A stretch of 64,000 nt of DNA, taken from assembly GCF_009734385.1 (NCBI RefSeq), contig NZ_CP046452.1, positions 1,736,001 to 1,800,000 of the forward strand. The letters are read 5' to 3'. Positions 17,513 to 27,715 of this stretch are shown here, piece by piece. The position numbers and the translations under genes are program-made. This DNA is from Corynebacterium kalinowskii. GTDB lineage: Bacteria > Actinomycetota > Actinomycetes > Mycobacteriales > Mycobacteriaceae. The stretch's first letter is position 1; the number at the start of each line of letters is the position of its first letter. The notes under the pieces were generated by a model. That model made no database searches, was not told the origin of the DNA, and worked only from the letters and a program-made list of their open reading frames with translations.

Positions 17513-18346
17513 ATGAACGTAAAAAGCCGGTGGCTAGTGGCAGGCACCGAGGAATCCAGTCCGTGGGATTGGGCAATTTTGGGGCTTTTGGTCGCCTTGT
17601 GGCTGAACTTGATGTTGTTCCCGCCTGCCGACCCGGATCACTTCTCACTTCGCCCTAATTATTGGACGATCCACTCAGAGCCTTTTGCCTGGGTAACAGC
17701 TGCGCTTCTTCTTGCGACTTTAGGACTGTCATTCTGGCTCAGCCGAAGAAATGTGAGCTGGGGAATGGCAGTATTCGCAGTGGTTCTTAACTTGCTGGGG
17801 CTTCTGACCACGGCCATTGTTTCTGTCCCCACCTACGTGATCCCGGGACTTCATGACATTGGGCTCGATTTAGTCTCGGTGGGCGTCGTTATTGCAGCGC
17901 TGCTCTACGGTCCCCGGTATGCGGTCTGCACCACCCTAGCCGTCTCTTTCGTTTTACTTCCCATCGATCCGCCTTCTGCAGCCCTCGCCTCCGGTGTCGG
18001 CATCAGCGGGTGGTGTTTCGGCAAGCTGCGTCAAATCGGCGGAATGGACAGCTATCTCAACTCGATGCTGGGCGGTTTGATCGTTGGCCTATTTAGCCTG
18101 TTCCACATGGTGGGTGTCTACACGTTCGTCTTCAATCAGGATCAACTCGAAGGCGTCTCCCCTACTGTGCGACTACTCGATCAATTCCGCAGGTATGGCA
18201 TCGGCATTTTCACAGGCGAAGGCCATTCCTATCTCGTATCGGGCGTTGTTGAAGGGTTGCTCGCCTACTGGATCGCCATCACTTTGCTCTACCGCCGTGT
18301 CCACGGCGAACAACCTCCGGAGGTCCAAGAAATCCCCCAAAACTAA
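17513..18346 (+). CDS. Polytopic membrane protein, possibly ECF-transporter-like
   Basis: The 277-residue protein has about seven to eight hydrophobic helices. The central part (LDLVSVGVVIAALLYGPRYAVCTTLAVSF) and GVGISGWCFGKLR loosely recall substrate-binding S components of ECF vitamin transporters, but no ATPase or T component lies nearby, and I do not recognise a family with certainty. It stands alone upstream of the etf operon. Confidence 0.5.
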   Translation: MNVKSRWLVAGTEESSPWDWAILGLLVALWLNLMLFPPADPDHFSLRPNYWTIHSEPFAWVTAALLLATLGLSFWLSRRNVSWGMAVFAVVLNLLGLLTTAIVSVPTYVIPGLHDIGLDLVSVGVVIAALLYGPRYAVCTTLAVSFVLLPIDPPSAALASGVGISGWCFGKLRQIGGMDSYLNSMLGGLIVGLFSLFHMVGVYTFVFNQDQLEGVSPTVRLLDQFRRYGIGIFTGEGHSYLVSGVVEGLLAYWIAITLLYRRVHGEQPPEVQEIPQN

Positions 18347-18393
18347 CAATTCCCGAAAAACGTTGCCTAGATCACATCGCATCCGCTAAATTG

Positions 18394-18409
18394 GTTAATG
18401 ACCATTAAC
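18394..18409. promoter_or_regulatory. TetR-type operator upstream of etfBA (copy 1 of 3)
   Basis: GTTAATGACCATTAAC: six-bp arms, four-bp spacer, 44-59 bases before the etfB start. It matches the palindromes at 32,512 and 34,124 that flank the catabolic locus and its TetR gene. Confidence 0.65.
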
Positions 18410-18452
18410 TGAAACACCCGCACCCTCGAACGACCTGCGGAAAGGATGCATT

Positions 18453-19220
18453 GTGAAGATCGTCGTGCTCGTAAAGGAAGTCCCTGACACCTACGGTGAA
18501 CGCCACCTCAGCCCAGAAACGGGTCTGACCGATCGCGAAAATGCCGACAACGTCCTTGATGAGATCTGTGAGCGCGCCATCGAGGCAGCGCTGGGTCTTA
18601 AACGGGATGGCGACGAGGTTCACCTCCTCGCCATGGCCCCTGCCAGCGCCGAAAAGAGCATCCGCAAAGGTCTGGCCATGGGCGCAGATGAAGCCGTGCA
18701 TATCGCAGATGAAAATCTGAAGGGCGCAGATCTCACGCTCACTGCGGAGGTGCTGGCCAAGGCCGTCGAAAAGCAGGGCTATGACCTGGTCGTGGCGGGC
18801 AACCTTTCCACGGACGGCAACGCCGGCGTACTCCCGACGATGATCGCGGAGCACCTGGGATGGCCCTACTTGACCCAGCTCACGGAGCTGAGCCTGGATC
18901 AGACTGCGAAAGGCAAGCGTTCCACGGAGGACGCGACCCAGGAGGTCGAAGCCGAGCTTCCCGTGGTTGTCTCCCTTACCGAGTCCTTTCCTGATCCGCG
19001 CTACCCGAACTTCAAGGGAATTATGGCTGCGAAGAAGAAGCCACTCACCACGCTGACCTGCACAGATCTCGGCGTAGACCCCGAGGATTTCTCCCACCCG
19101 CGCCTGATTATGACCGAGGCGTCCCAACGCCCACCGCGCGAAGCAGGCACGAAGATTACCGATGACGGTACCGCTGCCGCACAGCTCGCCGATTTCCTCG
19201 CCGCCAATTCCCTCATTTAA
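18453..19220 (+). CDS. etfB: Electron transfer flavoprotein, beta subunit
   Basis: The 255-residue protein has the ETF-beta features [30 protein letters not shown] and [16 protein letters not shown]. With EtfA it carries electrons from acyl-CoA dehydrogenases to the membrane quinone pool. The GTG start is preceded by AAAGGA. It is followed 10 bp later by etfA. The upstream operator suggests co-regulation with the acyl-CoA operon at 22.5-32.5 kb. Confidence 0.94.
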   Translation: MKIVVLVKEVPDTYGERHLSPETGLTDRENADNVLDEICERAIEAALGLKRDGDEVHLLAMAPASAEKSIRKGLAMGADEAVHIADENLKGADLTLTAEVLAKAVEKQGYDLVVAGNLSTDGNAGVLPTMIAEHLGWPYLTQLTELSLDQTAKGKRSTEDATQEVEAELPVVVSLTESFPDPRYPNFKGIMAAKKKPLTTLTCTDLGVDPEDFSHPRLIMTEASQRPPREAGTKITDDGTAAAQLADFLAANSLI

Positions 19221-19230
19221 GGAGCCTGCC

Positions 19231-20130
19231 ATGAATATCCTCGTCATCACCTCCTCCCCTGCCGACGCCGCCGAGCTCCTCGGTGCCGCTGCTCAACTCG
19301 GCTCCCCCATCGCCCTCGCCGCCGACGCCAGCGGGCTCGCTGAGCTGGGCGCCGAGAAGATCTTCACTGCCCCAGCCGAGGCGCTTATCGACGCCGCCGA
19401 GCAGGTCTACGCCTCGGAGGCCCCCGCCGCTATCATCATTTCCAACTCGGCCACGGGTCGTGACATCGCTGCTCGCCTGTCGGTGCGTCTCAAGCTCGCG
19501 CTGGCTACCGATGCCATTGGGGTATCCCAGGACGAAGAAGGCATCATCATCAAGCACTCCGTCTTCGGCGGTGGCTACAACGTGACTTCTGCGCCAACGT
19601 TTGGCGCGCCGATCGTGACGCTGCGCAAGGGCGCCGTCAGCGAGCGAGCTGCGGCGGGTGCGGGCACGGTGTCAACGGTGGATGTCTCCGCGGGCGAGCG
19701 TCGCCTCGCTACTGTCCTGAATTCCTCCCCGATTGAAGCCAATACTGGCCGCCCAGCGCTGGTGGGAGCGAAGAAGGTTGTCTCCGGCGGTCGCGGTTTC
19801 GGCTCCCCTGAGGGATTCGAGCTGGTGGGCAAGCTTGCTGATTCCCTCGGCGCTGCGGTCGGCGCTTCCCGTGCTGCGGTGGATGCTGGCTATATCGAAC
19901 ACAACGCTCAGGTCGGACAGACCGGTGTCTCCATCTCTCCTGATTTGTACCTGGCGCTGGGTATTTCCGGCGCGATCCAACACCTGGCAGGCATGCAGAC
20001 CTCCAAGAACATCGTCGCGATTAACAAGGACCCAGAAGCTCCAATCTTCGAGATCGCAGACTTTGGCATCGTAGGCGACGTCTTCGAAATCGTGCCCAAG
20101 CTGATTGAGGAAATCGAGGCCCGCCGATGA
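19231..20130 (+). CDS. etfA: Electron transfer flavoprotein, alpha subunit
   Basis: The 299-residue protein has the FAD-binding C-terminal signature of ETF-alpha: [40 protein letters not shown] and [28 protein letters not shown] precedes the ATG at 19231; an in-frame upstream start would run inside etfB. It overlaps the next gene by four bases. Confidence 0.94.
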   Translation: MNILVITSSPADAAELLGAAAQLGSPIALAADASGLAELGAEKIFTAPAEALIDAAEQVYASEAPAAIIISNSATGRDIAARLSVRLKLALATDAIGVSQDEEGIIIKHSVFGGGYNVTSAPTFGAPIVTLRKGAVSERAAAGAGTVSTVDVSAGERRLATVLNSSPIEANTGRPALVGAKKVVSGGRGFGSPEGFELVGKLADSLGAAVGASRAAVDAGYIEHNAQVGQTGVSISPDLYLALGISGAIQHLAGMQTSKNIVAINKDPEAPIFEIADFGIVGDVFEIVPKLIEEIEARR

Positions 20131-21557
20131 CAGCGCCCGCTTTGCGACGAGGACTGCCCCGGATCCCCGGTGGCGAGCCGTGGCCTCCTGAAGGCGTCTT
20201 CACTCCACCGGCCGCCGCGGAGCCAGTCGCCGCGACTGTAGCTTCTGCCATACCTCAGGAGGCACCAGCAGCTCCGGCTGTCACAACCCAGGAGCAGAGT
20301 CTGCGCCAAGGATTGCCACGCGTGCCAGGCGGCGAGCCGTGGCCGCCTGCTGCCGCGGTCGCTATTGCGGCTGCCCCGGTGACTGCAGCGACTGCCGCGC
20401 CGGAACCTGCTGCAGCTCAGCCAGCGGAGGTGAAGCGAGACGTCACCTATACCGATGTTTCCCTGCGCCGCGGTTTGCCACGCGTGCCAGGCGGCCAGCC
20501 ATGGCCAGAGATCACGAACGCCCAGGTCGCGCAGGTAGTTAAATCAAGTGTCCCGGTCGCGCCAGCAGCACCAGCTGCGGCGGCACCTGTCGCCACGGCG
20601 GTGCCAACTGCCGCACCGGCGGCTGCCGCACCGGTGGCAAAGCCAGCCAAGCAGCCAGCGCAGCAGGCGAAACAGGTAAAGAAGGAACCGGCCGTCGAAA
20701 AGCCAGCGTGGCTCGGAAAGGCCATCGCAGCGGGCATCGGCGTGTTGGCGTTGCTCGTTGTCGCGGTATTTGCCGCGCGCGGGTTCATGAACAATTCGGA
20801 CTTTACGCAGCGCTACACGGGTGTCGCACCGATGCCGGACAATGCGCCGGTGGGACTGCCTGCGTGGCTGGGCTGGTCACACTTCTTCAACATGTTCCTG
20901 ATGGTGATGATCATCCGCACCGGCCTGCAGATTCGTGGTGAGCGCAAACCACCTGCGTTCTTCACCTCGAAGTCCGGGAAGAAGGTCTCGCTGACGATTT
21001 GGTTCCATACGTCGCTGGACTTGTTGTGGCTGCTCAACGGTGCAGTGTTCATCGTGCTGCTGTTCGCTACCGGCCAGTGGATGCGCATCGTGCCGACGAG
21101 TTGGGAGATCTTCCCGAACATGGCCTCTGCCGCGATCCAGTACTTGTCTCTGGATTGGCCGGCCGAAAATGGTTGGATCCACTACAACGCGCTACAGCAG
21201 GTGGCGTACTTCATCACTGTATTCATAGCAGCACCACTCGCAGCTGCCACGGGCTTCCGCATGAGCAACTGGTGGCCGAAGAAGTGGACTTTCTTCCCAG
21301 TGGAGATTGCTCGTAAGCTGCACTTCCCGACGATGCTCTACTTCGTCCTCTTCATCATCGGCCACGTATTCCTCGTGTTTGCCACGGGCGTCAAGAAGAA
21401 TCTGGGACACATGTTCGCTGCTTCCCCGGACGGTGGCTGGCTCGGGATCATCTTGTTCCTGGTTGCCGTGCTTGTCACTGTCGGCGCCGCTTTCGCCGCC
21501 AAGCCACTGGTGCTCGCGCAGATCGCGCGACCATTCGGTGAGGTGACCAACCGCTAG
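20127..21557 (+). CDS. Cytochrome b-like membrane protein with triple N-terminal repeat, coupled to ETF
   Basis: The 476-residue protein has two parts. Residues 1-190 are Ala/Pro-rich and hold three copies of a 15-residue motif, LRxGLPRxPGGxPWP, near positions 6, 58 and 113. Residues 195-470 hold about six helices with paired histidines in membrane segments ([44 protein letters not shown]), as in two-haem cytochrome b/b561-type proteins. The ATGA overlap with etfA suggests it receives ETF electrons at the membrane. That role is inferred from gene order; a thiosulfate-reductase or formate-dehydrogenase gamma-like function is an alternative. Confidence 0.7.
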   Translation: MTAPALRRGLPRIPGGEPWPPEGVFTPPAAAEPVAATVASAIPQEAPAAPAVTTQEQSLRQGLPRVPGGEPWPPAAAVAIAAAPVTAATAAPEPAAAQPAEVKRDVTYTDVSLRRGLPRVPGGQPWPEITNAQVAQVVKSSVPVAPAAPAAAAPVATAVPTAAPAAAAPVAKPAKQPAQQAKQVKKEPAVEKPAWLGKAIAAGIGVLALLVVAVFAARGFMNNSDFTQRYTGVAPMPDNAPVGLPAWLGWSHFFNMFLMVMIIRTGLQIRGERKPPAFFTSKSGKKVSLTIWFHTSLDLLWLLNGAVFIVLLFATGQWMRIVPTSWEIFPNMASAAIQYLSLDWPAENGWIHYNALQQVAYFITVFIAAPLAAATGFRMSNWWPKKWTFFPVEIARKLHFPTMLYFVLFIIGHVFLVFATGVKKNLGHMFAASPDGGWLGIILFLVAVLVTVGAAFAAKPLVLAQIARPFGEVTNR

Positions 21558-21569
21558 CGCCCAACAATT

Positions 21570-21605
21570 GGGGCAGTTCTCACGTTTCGAGAGCTGCCCC
21601 TTTTT
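21570..21605. terminator. Terminator after the etf operon
   Basis: Stem GGGGCAG..CTC / GAG..CTGCCCC followed by TTTTT. It lies between two convergent genes. Confidence 0.85.
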
Positions 21606-22310
21606 CTATTGCTGCTTGAGCTTTTGAACTAACAGCTCTGCAAGTTCCACCGACGACTGTGGATTCTGACCGGTGTACAGATTGCCGTCCGTCACCACGT
21701 GCGACCAGTAAGGGAAGGTGGCCTTTTGATAGTTGATTCCCGCATCTTTCAGCTCGGTCTCAAGCAGCCACCTTGCTTTCCAGGAGAAATAGTTCATCCG
21801 TTCCTCCACATTGGAAAGCGCGGTGAGAGTTCGACCCGCGAATGGGTTGTGTCCGTTTTCGTCATGCGCTGCAAGTACGGCTGCTGGGGCGTGACATAGC
21901 AACGCAAGCGGTCGGTCAGACAAAAGTCGGTTTCGGAGCAAGGCACCGGAAACGAGATCCACCGCGAGATCTTCCATCGGCCCATGCCCACCTGGATAAA
22001 ACACGAGATCAAATTCCGATTCAGCGACTTCATCCAACCGCATCGGCGACTCGAGCCAGCCTGAAATCTTGTCCAAGTAGGCGCGAATTTTCTCGCGTTT
22101 GGCCGGGGTACCTCCCATGAGCCCAAGGCTGAGCTTATCGACGACCGGCACTTGTCCACCCGGCGTCGCCAGAGTCAACTCAAATCCCGCCTCAGTAAAA
22201 ATCCTGTGTGGCTCGGCTAGTTCCTCGGCCCAGAATCCGGTGGGATGCTGGCTCCCATCCTTGAGAGTCCAGTGATCTGCAGCGGACACGACGAAAAGTA
22301 CTGTGGTCAT
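21606..22310 (-). CDS. DJ-1/PfpI superfamily protein, Hsp31-like
   Basis: The 234-residue protein has FYPGGHGPMEDLA with the conserved Glu region and the nucleophile elbow ALLCHAPAAVLAA, giving the catalytic Cys followed by His. This is the Hsp31-type layout of proteins with glyoxalase III or deglycase-like activity on methylglyoxal. It stands alone. Confidence 0.85.
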   Translation of the reverse strand: MTTVLFVVSAADHWTLKDGSQHPTGFWAEELAEPHRIFTEAGFELTLATPGGQVPVVDKLSLGLMGGTPAKREKIRAYLDKISGWLESPMRLDEVAESEFDLVFYPGGHGPMEDLAVDLVSGALLRNRLLSDRPLALLCHAPAAVLAAHDENGHNPFAGRTLTALSNVEERMNYFSWKARWLLETELKDAGINYQKATFPYWSHVVTDGNLYTGQNPQSSVELAELLVQKLKQQ

Positions 22311-22403
22311 TATTCGTCATCCTTTCTAGGTCGCTTGAGCATTGTGTGCCCCTTTATACCGACCTTCCTGCAGTACGCCTAGGACTTTTGAAGTCTGTTA
22401 TCG

Positions 22404-22432
22404 AAAAAGGGAGCGACCCTAAGGTCACTCCC
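22404..22432 (-). terminator. Terminator downstream of the catabolic operon
   Basis: On the minus strand the stem GGGAGTGACC / GGTCGCTCCC is followed by TTTTTCG. One mismatch lies in the middle of the stem. It lies 123 bp beyond the last gene of the long operon. Confidence 0.7.
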
Positions 22433-22492
22433 AGCCGAAAAAGATGATGTGGTTCGCCCTTGGCTTTAGGCTTGCAACTCATGTCTTCATGC

Positions 22493-22530
22493 CGTGGGTA
22501 TCTGCTGGGGCTAACAAACAGATACCCACG
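22493..22530. repeat. Perfect 12-bp hairpin after the catabolic operon
   Basis: CGTGGGTATCTG / CAGATACCCACG with a 14-base loop and no T tract. It may protect the 3' end of the operon mRNA. Confidence 0.5.
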
Positions 22531-22554
22531 ACAAGGACACTCATTCGCCGCTGA

Positions 22555-23334
22555 CTACATTTTGCGCAGCGTCAATGATTGCTCCGCGCGTCCGACCGGG
22601 CCGTTGATATCGTGCAAGGTCGATGCCGTGAGCCCAATCCCGTGCGGCCCCCACGTCACAGCTGTATCGAGCCCGGTCCACTCGCCCGCAGGCTGCCGGA
22701 ACAGGTGAATCGTGAGATCCACATTCGGAAACGCCCACTCTTCGGAAGACTGCCGAGGATTAATGCCGTTAGCCGGATCAACCCGACAGATGAATTCGGC
22801 GAGTGGGATGGGGTCATCGCCGTCGACAAGCGTGTGCGGCGAGGTCAACCAGGTCGCTCCCCGACCAGCGCGCTTTCGGGTGGCCTGGCGCGCAACGATC
22901 TGCCCGATGTATCCGCCGTCCCATTCCTGGCTGAACGCCCGCTCGGGACAGTCCTCGGGCGCTGGAAGCGGTTCGTACTCAACGCCTTCCACTGCCGAAG
23001 TATCCGAGGTAGCGAGGTACCAAGCGCGGGCAATGATAACCGGTCGATCACCGATGGTCGCAACAGCCTCCACCAGCTCAATCGTACGACCGGGGCGCTT
23101 TACTTCCACGGCGATGGAAACCGCTTGTAACGGCAGTCGCCCCAGAATGTCGAAAGAGATTCGGCTCAGGTCGAGCTTTCCGCCGTCATGCTGAACACGG
23201 TGCTGCTCAATCACATGCGTAACCAAGCCCGCGAGACTAGCGAAGTGATAATCCTCGGTTGACCAGGCCCCTTCCGCATGAATGGTTGGCTGGTAGGTGT
23301 CGCCCGAGATTCGAGTGAAGAATGAGGTTGTCAT
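22555..23334 (-). CDS. Acyl-CoA thioesterase family protein (double hotdog)
   Basis: The 259-residue protein resembles TesB-like double hotdog thioesterases of actinobacteria: N-terminal hotdog with SLAGLVTHVIEQHR and RISFDILGRLPL, C-terminal hotdog with FPNVDLTIHLFRQPAGEW and the ending GPVGRAEQSLTLRK. The start at 23334 lies four bases after the scoB stop. As the last gene of the operon it may release free acids or CoA from stalled intermediates. Substrate unknown. Confidence 0.7.
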   Translation of the reverse strand: MTTSFFTRISGDTYQPTIHAEGAWSTEDYHFASLAGLVTHVIEQHRVQHDGGKLDLSRISFDILGRLPLQAVSIAVEVKRPGRTIELVEAVATIGDRPVIIARAWYLATSDTSAVEGVEYEPLPAPEDCPERAFSQEWDGGYIGQIVARQATRKRAGRGATWLTSPHTLVDGDDPIPLAEFICRVDPANGINPRQSSEEWAFPNVDLTIHLFRQPAGEWTGLDTAVTWGPHGIGLTASTLHDINGPVGRAEQSLTLRKM

Positions 23335-23338
23335 CCCG

Positions 23339-23992
23339 CTACTCCGGCAATGCGTCGTCAAGCTCGACACGATAGTTAGCTGCGGTGTTCTTCTCGATAT
23401 CCATGAGCGTCACCTCGGGCGCGAGCTGACGGAGCACTAGGTGATCACCGTCGACGTCGAAGACCCCTAGGTCGGTGATGATGCGCTGCACCACTCCGAC
23501 ACCGGTCAGCGGCAACGTGCATTCGCGCACCAACTTCGGGGAGCCGTCTTTGGCCACGTGATCAGTGATGACCACTACGCGAGGGGTGCCGGCGACCAGA
23601 TCCATCGCACCACCCATGCCCTTGACCATCTTGCCCGGGATCATCCAGTTGGCCAGGTCGCCGTTCTGTGCGACCTCCATCGCCCCAAGGACAGCCATCT
23701 TGACCTTGCCACCACGGATCATGGCGAAGCTGGTGGCAGAGTCGAAGGTGGCAGCGCCCGGGATGAGGGTGACGGTCTGCTTACCTGCGTTAATAGTGTC
23801 GGCGTCTTCCTCGCCCTCGTACGGGAACGGCCCCATTCCAAGGATGCCGTTTTCACTTTGCAGCACGACCGACACCCCAGGTGGCAGGTGGTTAGCCACC
23901 ATGGTGGGGATTCCGATGCCGAGGTTGACGTAGTCGCCGTCTTTCAGTTCGGCAGCTGCCAGAGCTGCCATTTCATCACGAGTCCAAGGCAT
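23339..23992 (-). CDS. scoB: CoA-transferase subunit B
   Basis: The 217-residue family I CoA-transferase beta subunit has the catalytic Glu in [12 protein letters not shown], about residues 46-57, and [16 protein letters not shown] at the start. Such enzymes move CoA from succinyl-CoA to an organic acid, usually acetoacetate. Leucine breakdown yields acetoacetate, which fits; in M. tuberculosis the equivalent pair is also linked to itaconate activation. A 3-oxoadipate transferase (PcaJ) is the sequence alternative but no beta-ketoadipate genes are near. Confidence 0.88.
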   Translation of the reverse strand: MPWTRDEMAALAAAELKDGDYVNLGIGIPTMVANHLPPGVSVVLQSENGILGMGPFPYEGEEDADTINAGKQTVTLIPGAATFDSATSFAMIRGGKVKMAVLGAMEVAQNGDLANWMIPGKMVKGMGGAMDLVAGTPRVVVITDHVAKDGSPKLVRECTLPLTGVGVVQRIITDLGVFDVDGDHLVLRQLAPEVTLMDIEKNTAANYRVELDDALPE

Positions 23993-24687
23993 TACCGGCT
24001 CCTTACCGTGCGTTGCTCAATCTGCTTGTCCAGGTCGGTGACCACCATGTGGTCGATGTGTACGCCCGGGGTGTGAATGAGGTCCGGATCGATCTCACCG
24101 ATACCAACGAGGTTTTCCACCTCGGCGATCGTCACCTGCCCTGACTCCGCGCAGAGCGGGTTGAAGTTGCGGGCGGTGCGGCGGTAGATGAGGTTTCCGG
24201 CTTCATCGCCCTGGTAGGCGTGCACGAGAGCAACATCGGCGACGATGCCACGCTCCATCACATACTCCCGCCCGTCGAATTCTGCGGTCGGCTTCCCCTC
24301 AGCGACAAGCGTGCCGACGCCCGTCGCCGTGTAAAACGCTGGAATACCTGCGCCACCAGCGCGAAGCCGTTCGGCAAGCGTGCCCTGCGGATTGAACTCA
24401 ACCTCTAATTCCCCAGCGAGGAACTGGCGAGCAAATTCCTTGTTCTCGCCGACATAAGACGAGAGCACCTTGCGGACCTGGCCGTTTTCCAGCAGCAGGC
24501 CGAGGCCTTTGCCGTCGACACCCATGTTATTGCTCACCACGGTGAGATCGCGGCGACCGACGTCGCGAAGCGCCTCGATGAGGAGGAACGGGACGCCGCA
24601 GAGGCCGAACCCGCCGACCGCGATGGTCATGCCGTCTTGGACAACGTCGCCGACCAATTCCTTGACGTTGGAGCGAACCTTATCCAT
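23992..24687 (-). CDS. scoA: CoA-transferase subunit A
   Basis: The 231-residue alpha subunit has the CoA-transferase start signature [22 protein letters not shown] and [25 protein letters not shown]. It pairs with scoB (one-base overlap) and begins directly after the acyl-CoA synthetase stop. Confidence 0.88.
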   Translation of the reverse strand: MDKVRSNVKELVGDVVQDGMTIAVGGFGLCGVPFLLIEALRDVGRRDLTVVSNNMGVDGKGLGLLLENGQVRKVLSSYVGENKEFARQFLAGELEVEFNPQGTLAERLRAGGAGIPAFYTATGVGTLVAEGKPTAEFDGREYVMERGIVADVALVHAYQGDEAGNLIYRRTARNFNPLCAESGQVTIAEVENLVGIGEIDPDLIHTPGVHIDHMVVTDLDKQIEQRTVRSR

Positions 24688-26397
24688 TTACACCCACCCC
24701 AATACACGTGGTGCCATTTCGCGCAGCTCGACCTTACGGACCTTGCCGGAGACCGTCATCGGGTAGGAATCCACGATGTGGACGTACTTCGGGATCTTGT
24801 GGCGCGACAGCTTACCCTGCGCGAACTCGGCAATTTCGTCTACCGTGAGGTCCTCTGTTTCATCATCGAGGATGATCCACGCCATGATTTCCTCGCCGTA
24901 CTTATCGTCCGGTACACCGATGACCTGCGCATCCACCACGTTCGGGTGGGTGAAGAGGAATTCTTCAATCTCGCGTGGGTAGATGTTCTCGCCGCCGCGG
25001 ATGAGCATATCCTTCAGGCGACCGGTGACCATGAGGTAGCCGTCTTCATCGAAGGTTCCAAGGTCGCCGGAACGCATCCAGCCATCCTCGCTGATGGCTT
25101 CAGCGGTCTTCTCAGGGTGCTCCCAGTAGCCCTGCATCACTGAGTAGCCGCGGACGTAGATCTCGCCTTGGGTACCAACGGGCACCGTTTCGCCGGTTTC
25201 TTCGTCGACAAGCTTGCACTCAATGTGCGGCATGATCTGACCGACGGTGGCGACGCGCTTTTCCAGAGGTGCATCGGAGCGGGTTTGGAAAGACACCGGG
25301 GAGGTTTCCGTCATGCCGTAGCAGATCGAAATGTCCTTCATATTGAACTTGTCCATCACCTCGCGCATCGTCTTGGACGGGCATGAGGTGCCGGACATGA
25401 TACCGGTGCGCAGGGTATCCAGGCCGTAGGGAGAGCCGTATTCCTCGTGGTCGTGTGCCTCGTCGAGCTCTTTGATGAACATGGTTGGTACGCCGTAGAG
25501 CGAGGTAGCCTTCGCCGCCTGCACCGCCATGAGGGTTTCGCGTGGCTTGAAAGATGGCGCGGGGACAATGAGGCAACCACCGTGGGAAAAGATGCCGATG
25601 GTGGCCATGACCATGCCGAAGCAGTGGAAGAATGGCACCGGCGCGCAGACGCGGTCTTCCTCGGTGTAGCCCAGGTTCTCGCCCACAAAGAAGCCATTGT
25701 TCAAAATATTGCGGTGCGTGAGCGTGGCGCCCTTCGGGAAGCCCGTGGTGCCAGAGGTGAACTGGATGTTGATCGCATCGGTGTTCTTCACCTCAGCCAC
25801 GTACTCGGACAGGTCATCGATGTCGCCGTGCATCGCGTCGTACCACTCGGAACCGCCGAAGTAGATAACTTCCTTCAGCTGAGATCCACGCTGCTTGCGG
25901 GCCTCATTGAGCATTGTGCGGTATTCCGAGTCCTTGAAGCGACGAGCCGCGAACACGAGCTTGATGCCGGCCTTTTCCACCACATAGTTCAGTTCGGACT
26001 GGCGGTAGGCCGGGTTAATGTTGACCAGCACCAGGCCGAGGTGGTGGCAGGTCCACTGCACCACGAGCCACTCCCAGCGGTTCGTCGACCAAATTCCGAT
26101 GCGATCCCCACGCCGGTAGCCGCGGCGAATCAGCTCACTGGAAAGTCGCAGGACGCGGTTGTAGAAGCGTTCGTAGGTGAAGGACACGTCCGCGTACACG
26201 TCCACGATGCAGTCGCGGGACGGGTACTTTTCCACCATCTGTCGCAGGATCTGGCCCAAGGTTTCCTCACGCAGCGGCGCGGCACCCTGGTCTACTCCAG
26301 CCCCAATGACGTGGGACATCAGCTGTCCGTTGTCGTCCACCACGATGGAACCGTAGGACGTTGACTTGGTCTTGATAGTGCTCAGTGAGGTTGTCAT
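24688..26397 (-). CDS. Acyl-CoA synthetase (AMP-forming), FadD35-like
   Basis: The 569-residue ligase has IQFTSGTTGFPKGATLTHRN (P-loop), YGMTETSPVS (adenine site), and MRSGDLGTFDEDGYLMVTGR followed by KDMLIRGGENIYPREIEE (hinge). It activates a carboxylic acid to acyl-CoA. Position between citE and scoA parallels fadD35 of the mycobacterial leucine locus. No branched-chain ketoacid dehydrogenase genes are in the window, so this ligase may feed isovalerate or another short acid into the operon. Confidence 0.88.
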   Translation of the reverse strand: MTTSLSTIKTKSTSYGSIVVDDNGQLMSHVIGAGVDQGAAPLREETLGQILRQMVEKYPSRDCIVDVYADVSFTYERFYNRVLRLSSELIRRGYRRGDRIGIWSTNRWEWLVVQWTCHHLGLVLVNINPAYRQSELNYVVEKAGIKLVFAARRFKDSEYRTMLNEARKQRGSQLKEVIYFGGSEWYDAMHGDIDDLSEYVAEVKNTDAINIQFTSGTTGFPKGATLTHRNILNNGFFVGENLGYTEEDRVCAPVPFFHCFGMVMATIGIFSHGGCLIVPAPSFKPRETLMAVQAAKATSLYGVPTMFIKELDEAHDHEEYGSPYGLDTLRTGIMSGTSCPSKTMREVMDKFNMKDISICYGMTETSPVSFQTRSDAPLEKRVATVGQIMPHIECKLVDEETGETVPVGTQGEIYVRGYSVMQGYWEHPEKTAEAISEDGWMRSGDLGTFDEDGYLMVTGRLKDMLIRGGENIYPREIEEFLFTHPNVVDAQVIGVPDDKYGEEIMAWIILDDETEDLTVDEIAEFAQGKLSRHKIPKYVHIVDSYPMTVSGKVRKVELREMAPRVLGWV

Positions 26398-26403
26398 GGC
26401 GGT

Positions 26404-27234
26404 CTAACTTTCTGTGCGAACTCGATTGATAATGGCTTGTGCTTGTCTAAACAGCGGTTCATCGACCATGCGGCCGTCGAAGGAGAAGGCACCTTGGTTC
26501 TTCTCGGCTTCCTTGAGCAATCGTGTCGCCCACTCAACTTTTTCCGGGGTGGGCTGGTAAGCCTCCCGAATCACCTCAACCTGCGAAGGGTGGATGCAGA
26601 CTGTCGCCGCGTAGCCGAGCGCGGCAGCGTCCTCTACTTCTGCCCGCAACCCGTCCTTGTTCGGGATGTCGATGTACACCGAATCCAGCGCGGCTTTGTC
26701 GAAAGCAGCGGCGGCCAGTTGCACACGCGCACGGGCATGCTTTGCGACGTCCCGATACGTGCCATCCGCATGCCGCGACGCGGTACCCGATAGGCCAGCT
26801 ACCAGGTCCTCAGCTCCCCAAAACATGGCCACGACGGCAGGCGCTTCAGCCACATCGTCGGCACGCAGCACTCCCCGCGGGGTCTCAATGAGAGCGATGA
26901 CTTGGGCGTCGTTAAGCACTGCGGTGACGGCGGCGATATCGGCAGTGCCTTCCGCCTTGGGCACCATCACCTGGCGAAATGGGGTCCTGGCTACGCTGGC
27001 CAAGTCGAGCGCACCGTCCGTGGAATGTGGCGGATTGATGCGCACGATGACCTTCGCTGGGTCGAGCTCGCAGGCTTCGATTGCCCGGCGCGCCTGTTCG
27101 CGGTTGGCTGGCTGGCAGCCATCCTCCAGGTCAAGGATGACCATGTCGGCGCGCTCGGCCGCCTTGTCGAAGCGATCCGCTCGATCGGCCGGGGTGAACA
27201 GGATCGCAGGCCCTAGCGGAGTCCAGCCACTCAT
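26404..27234 (-). CDS. citE: CitE-family beta-hydroxyacyl-CoA lyase
   Basis: The 276-residue TIM-barrel lyase has ILFTPADRADRFDKAAERAD, VILDLEDGCQP (acidic metal ligand), PKAEGTADI and MFWGAEDLVAGLSG. Citrate lyase alpha and gamma subunits are absent. The mycobacterial equivalent next to a MaoC gene (Rv2498c) cleaves (R)-HMG-CoA and (S)-citramalyl-CoA. The ATG at 27234 overlaps the maoC stop as ATGA, which decided the start. Confidence 0.85.
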   Translation of the reverse strand: MSGWTPLGPAILFTPADRADRFDKAAERADMVILDLEDGCQPANREQARRAIEACELDPAKVIVRINPPHSTDGALDLASVARTPFRQVMVPKAEGTADIAAVTAVLNDAQVIALIETPRGVLRADDVAEAPAVVAMFWGAEDLVAGLSGTASRHADGTYRDVAKHARARVQLAAAAFDKAALDSVYIDIPNKDGLRAEVEDAAALGYAATVCIHPSQVEVIREAYQPTPEKVEWATRLLKEAEKNQGAFSFDGRMVDEPLFRQAQAIINRVRTES

Positions 27235-27713
27235 GACTGCCCCTCCGGATCGCATTGCACCAAAGTCTTGCGAACGGCCTTGCAGACAATATCGCCGTGC
27301 TGGTTACGACCGATGTGCTCGAGCTCCACGATGCCTTGACCCGGGCGGGAGTTAGACAGGCGCTTGGATTTGCACACAGTTTCCGCGTAGAGGGTGTCGC
27401 CGTGGAACATCGGCTTAGGGAATGCGATTTCGTCGAAGCCGAGGTTGGCGACGATGGTGCCCAAGGTGAGTTGGCCAACAGACAGACCGACCACGGTGGA
27501 CAGGGTCCACATCGAGTTGACCAGGCGCTCGCCACCGAAGCCCGGCTGCTGGGAGGACCAGTGCGCGTCGAGGTGCAGTGGCTGGGTGTTCATGGTGAGG
27601 GTGGTGAACACGACATCATCGGTCTCGGTGACGGTGCGGCCAGGGCGGTGCAGGTAGCGCGCGCCTTCCTCGTATTCTTCGAACCAAAGTCCGCGCTGAA
27701 CAATATCGGCCAT
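27231..27713 (-). CDS. MaoC-like hydratase (itaconyl-CoA/methylglutaconyl-CoA hydratase type)
   Basis: The 160-residue single-hotdog protein has TMNTQPLHLDAHW, the hydratase loop carrying the catalytic Asn/Asp-x4-His, and PMFHGDTLYAET. It resembles Rv2499c, which hydrates itaconyl-CoA and 3-methylglutaconyl-CoA. It lies between the dehydrogenase and citE, exactly where that step belongs. The precise substrate is inferred. Confidence 0.8.
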   Translation of the reverse strand: MADIVQRGLWFEEYEEGARYLHRPGRTVTETDDVVFTTLTMNTQPLHLDAHWSSQQPGFGGERLVNSMWTLSTVVGLSVGQLTLGTIVANLGFDEIAFPKPMFHGDTLYAETVCKSKRLSNSRPGQGIVELEHIGRNQHGDIVCKAVRKTLVQCDPEGQS

Positions 27714-27715
27714 GA

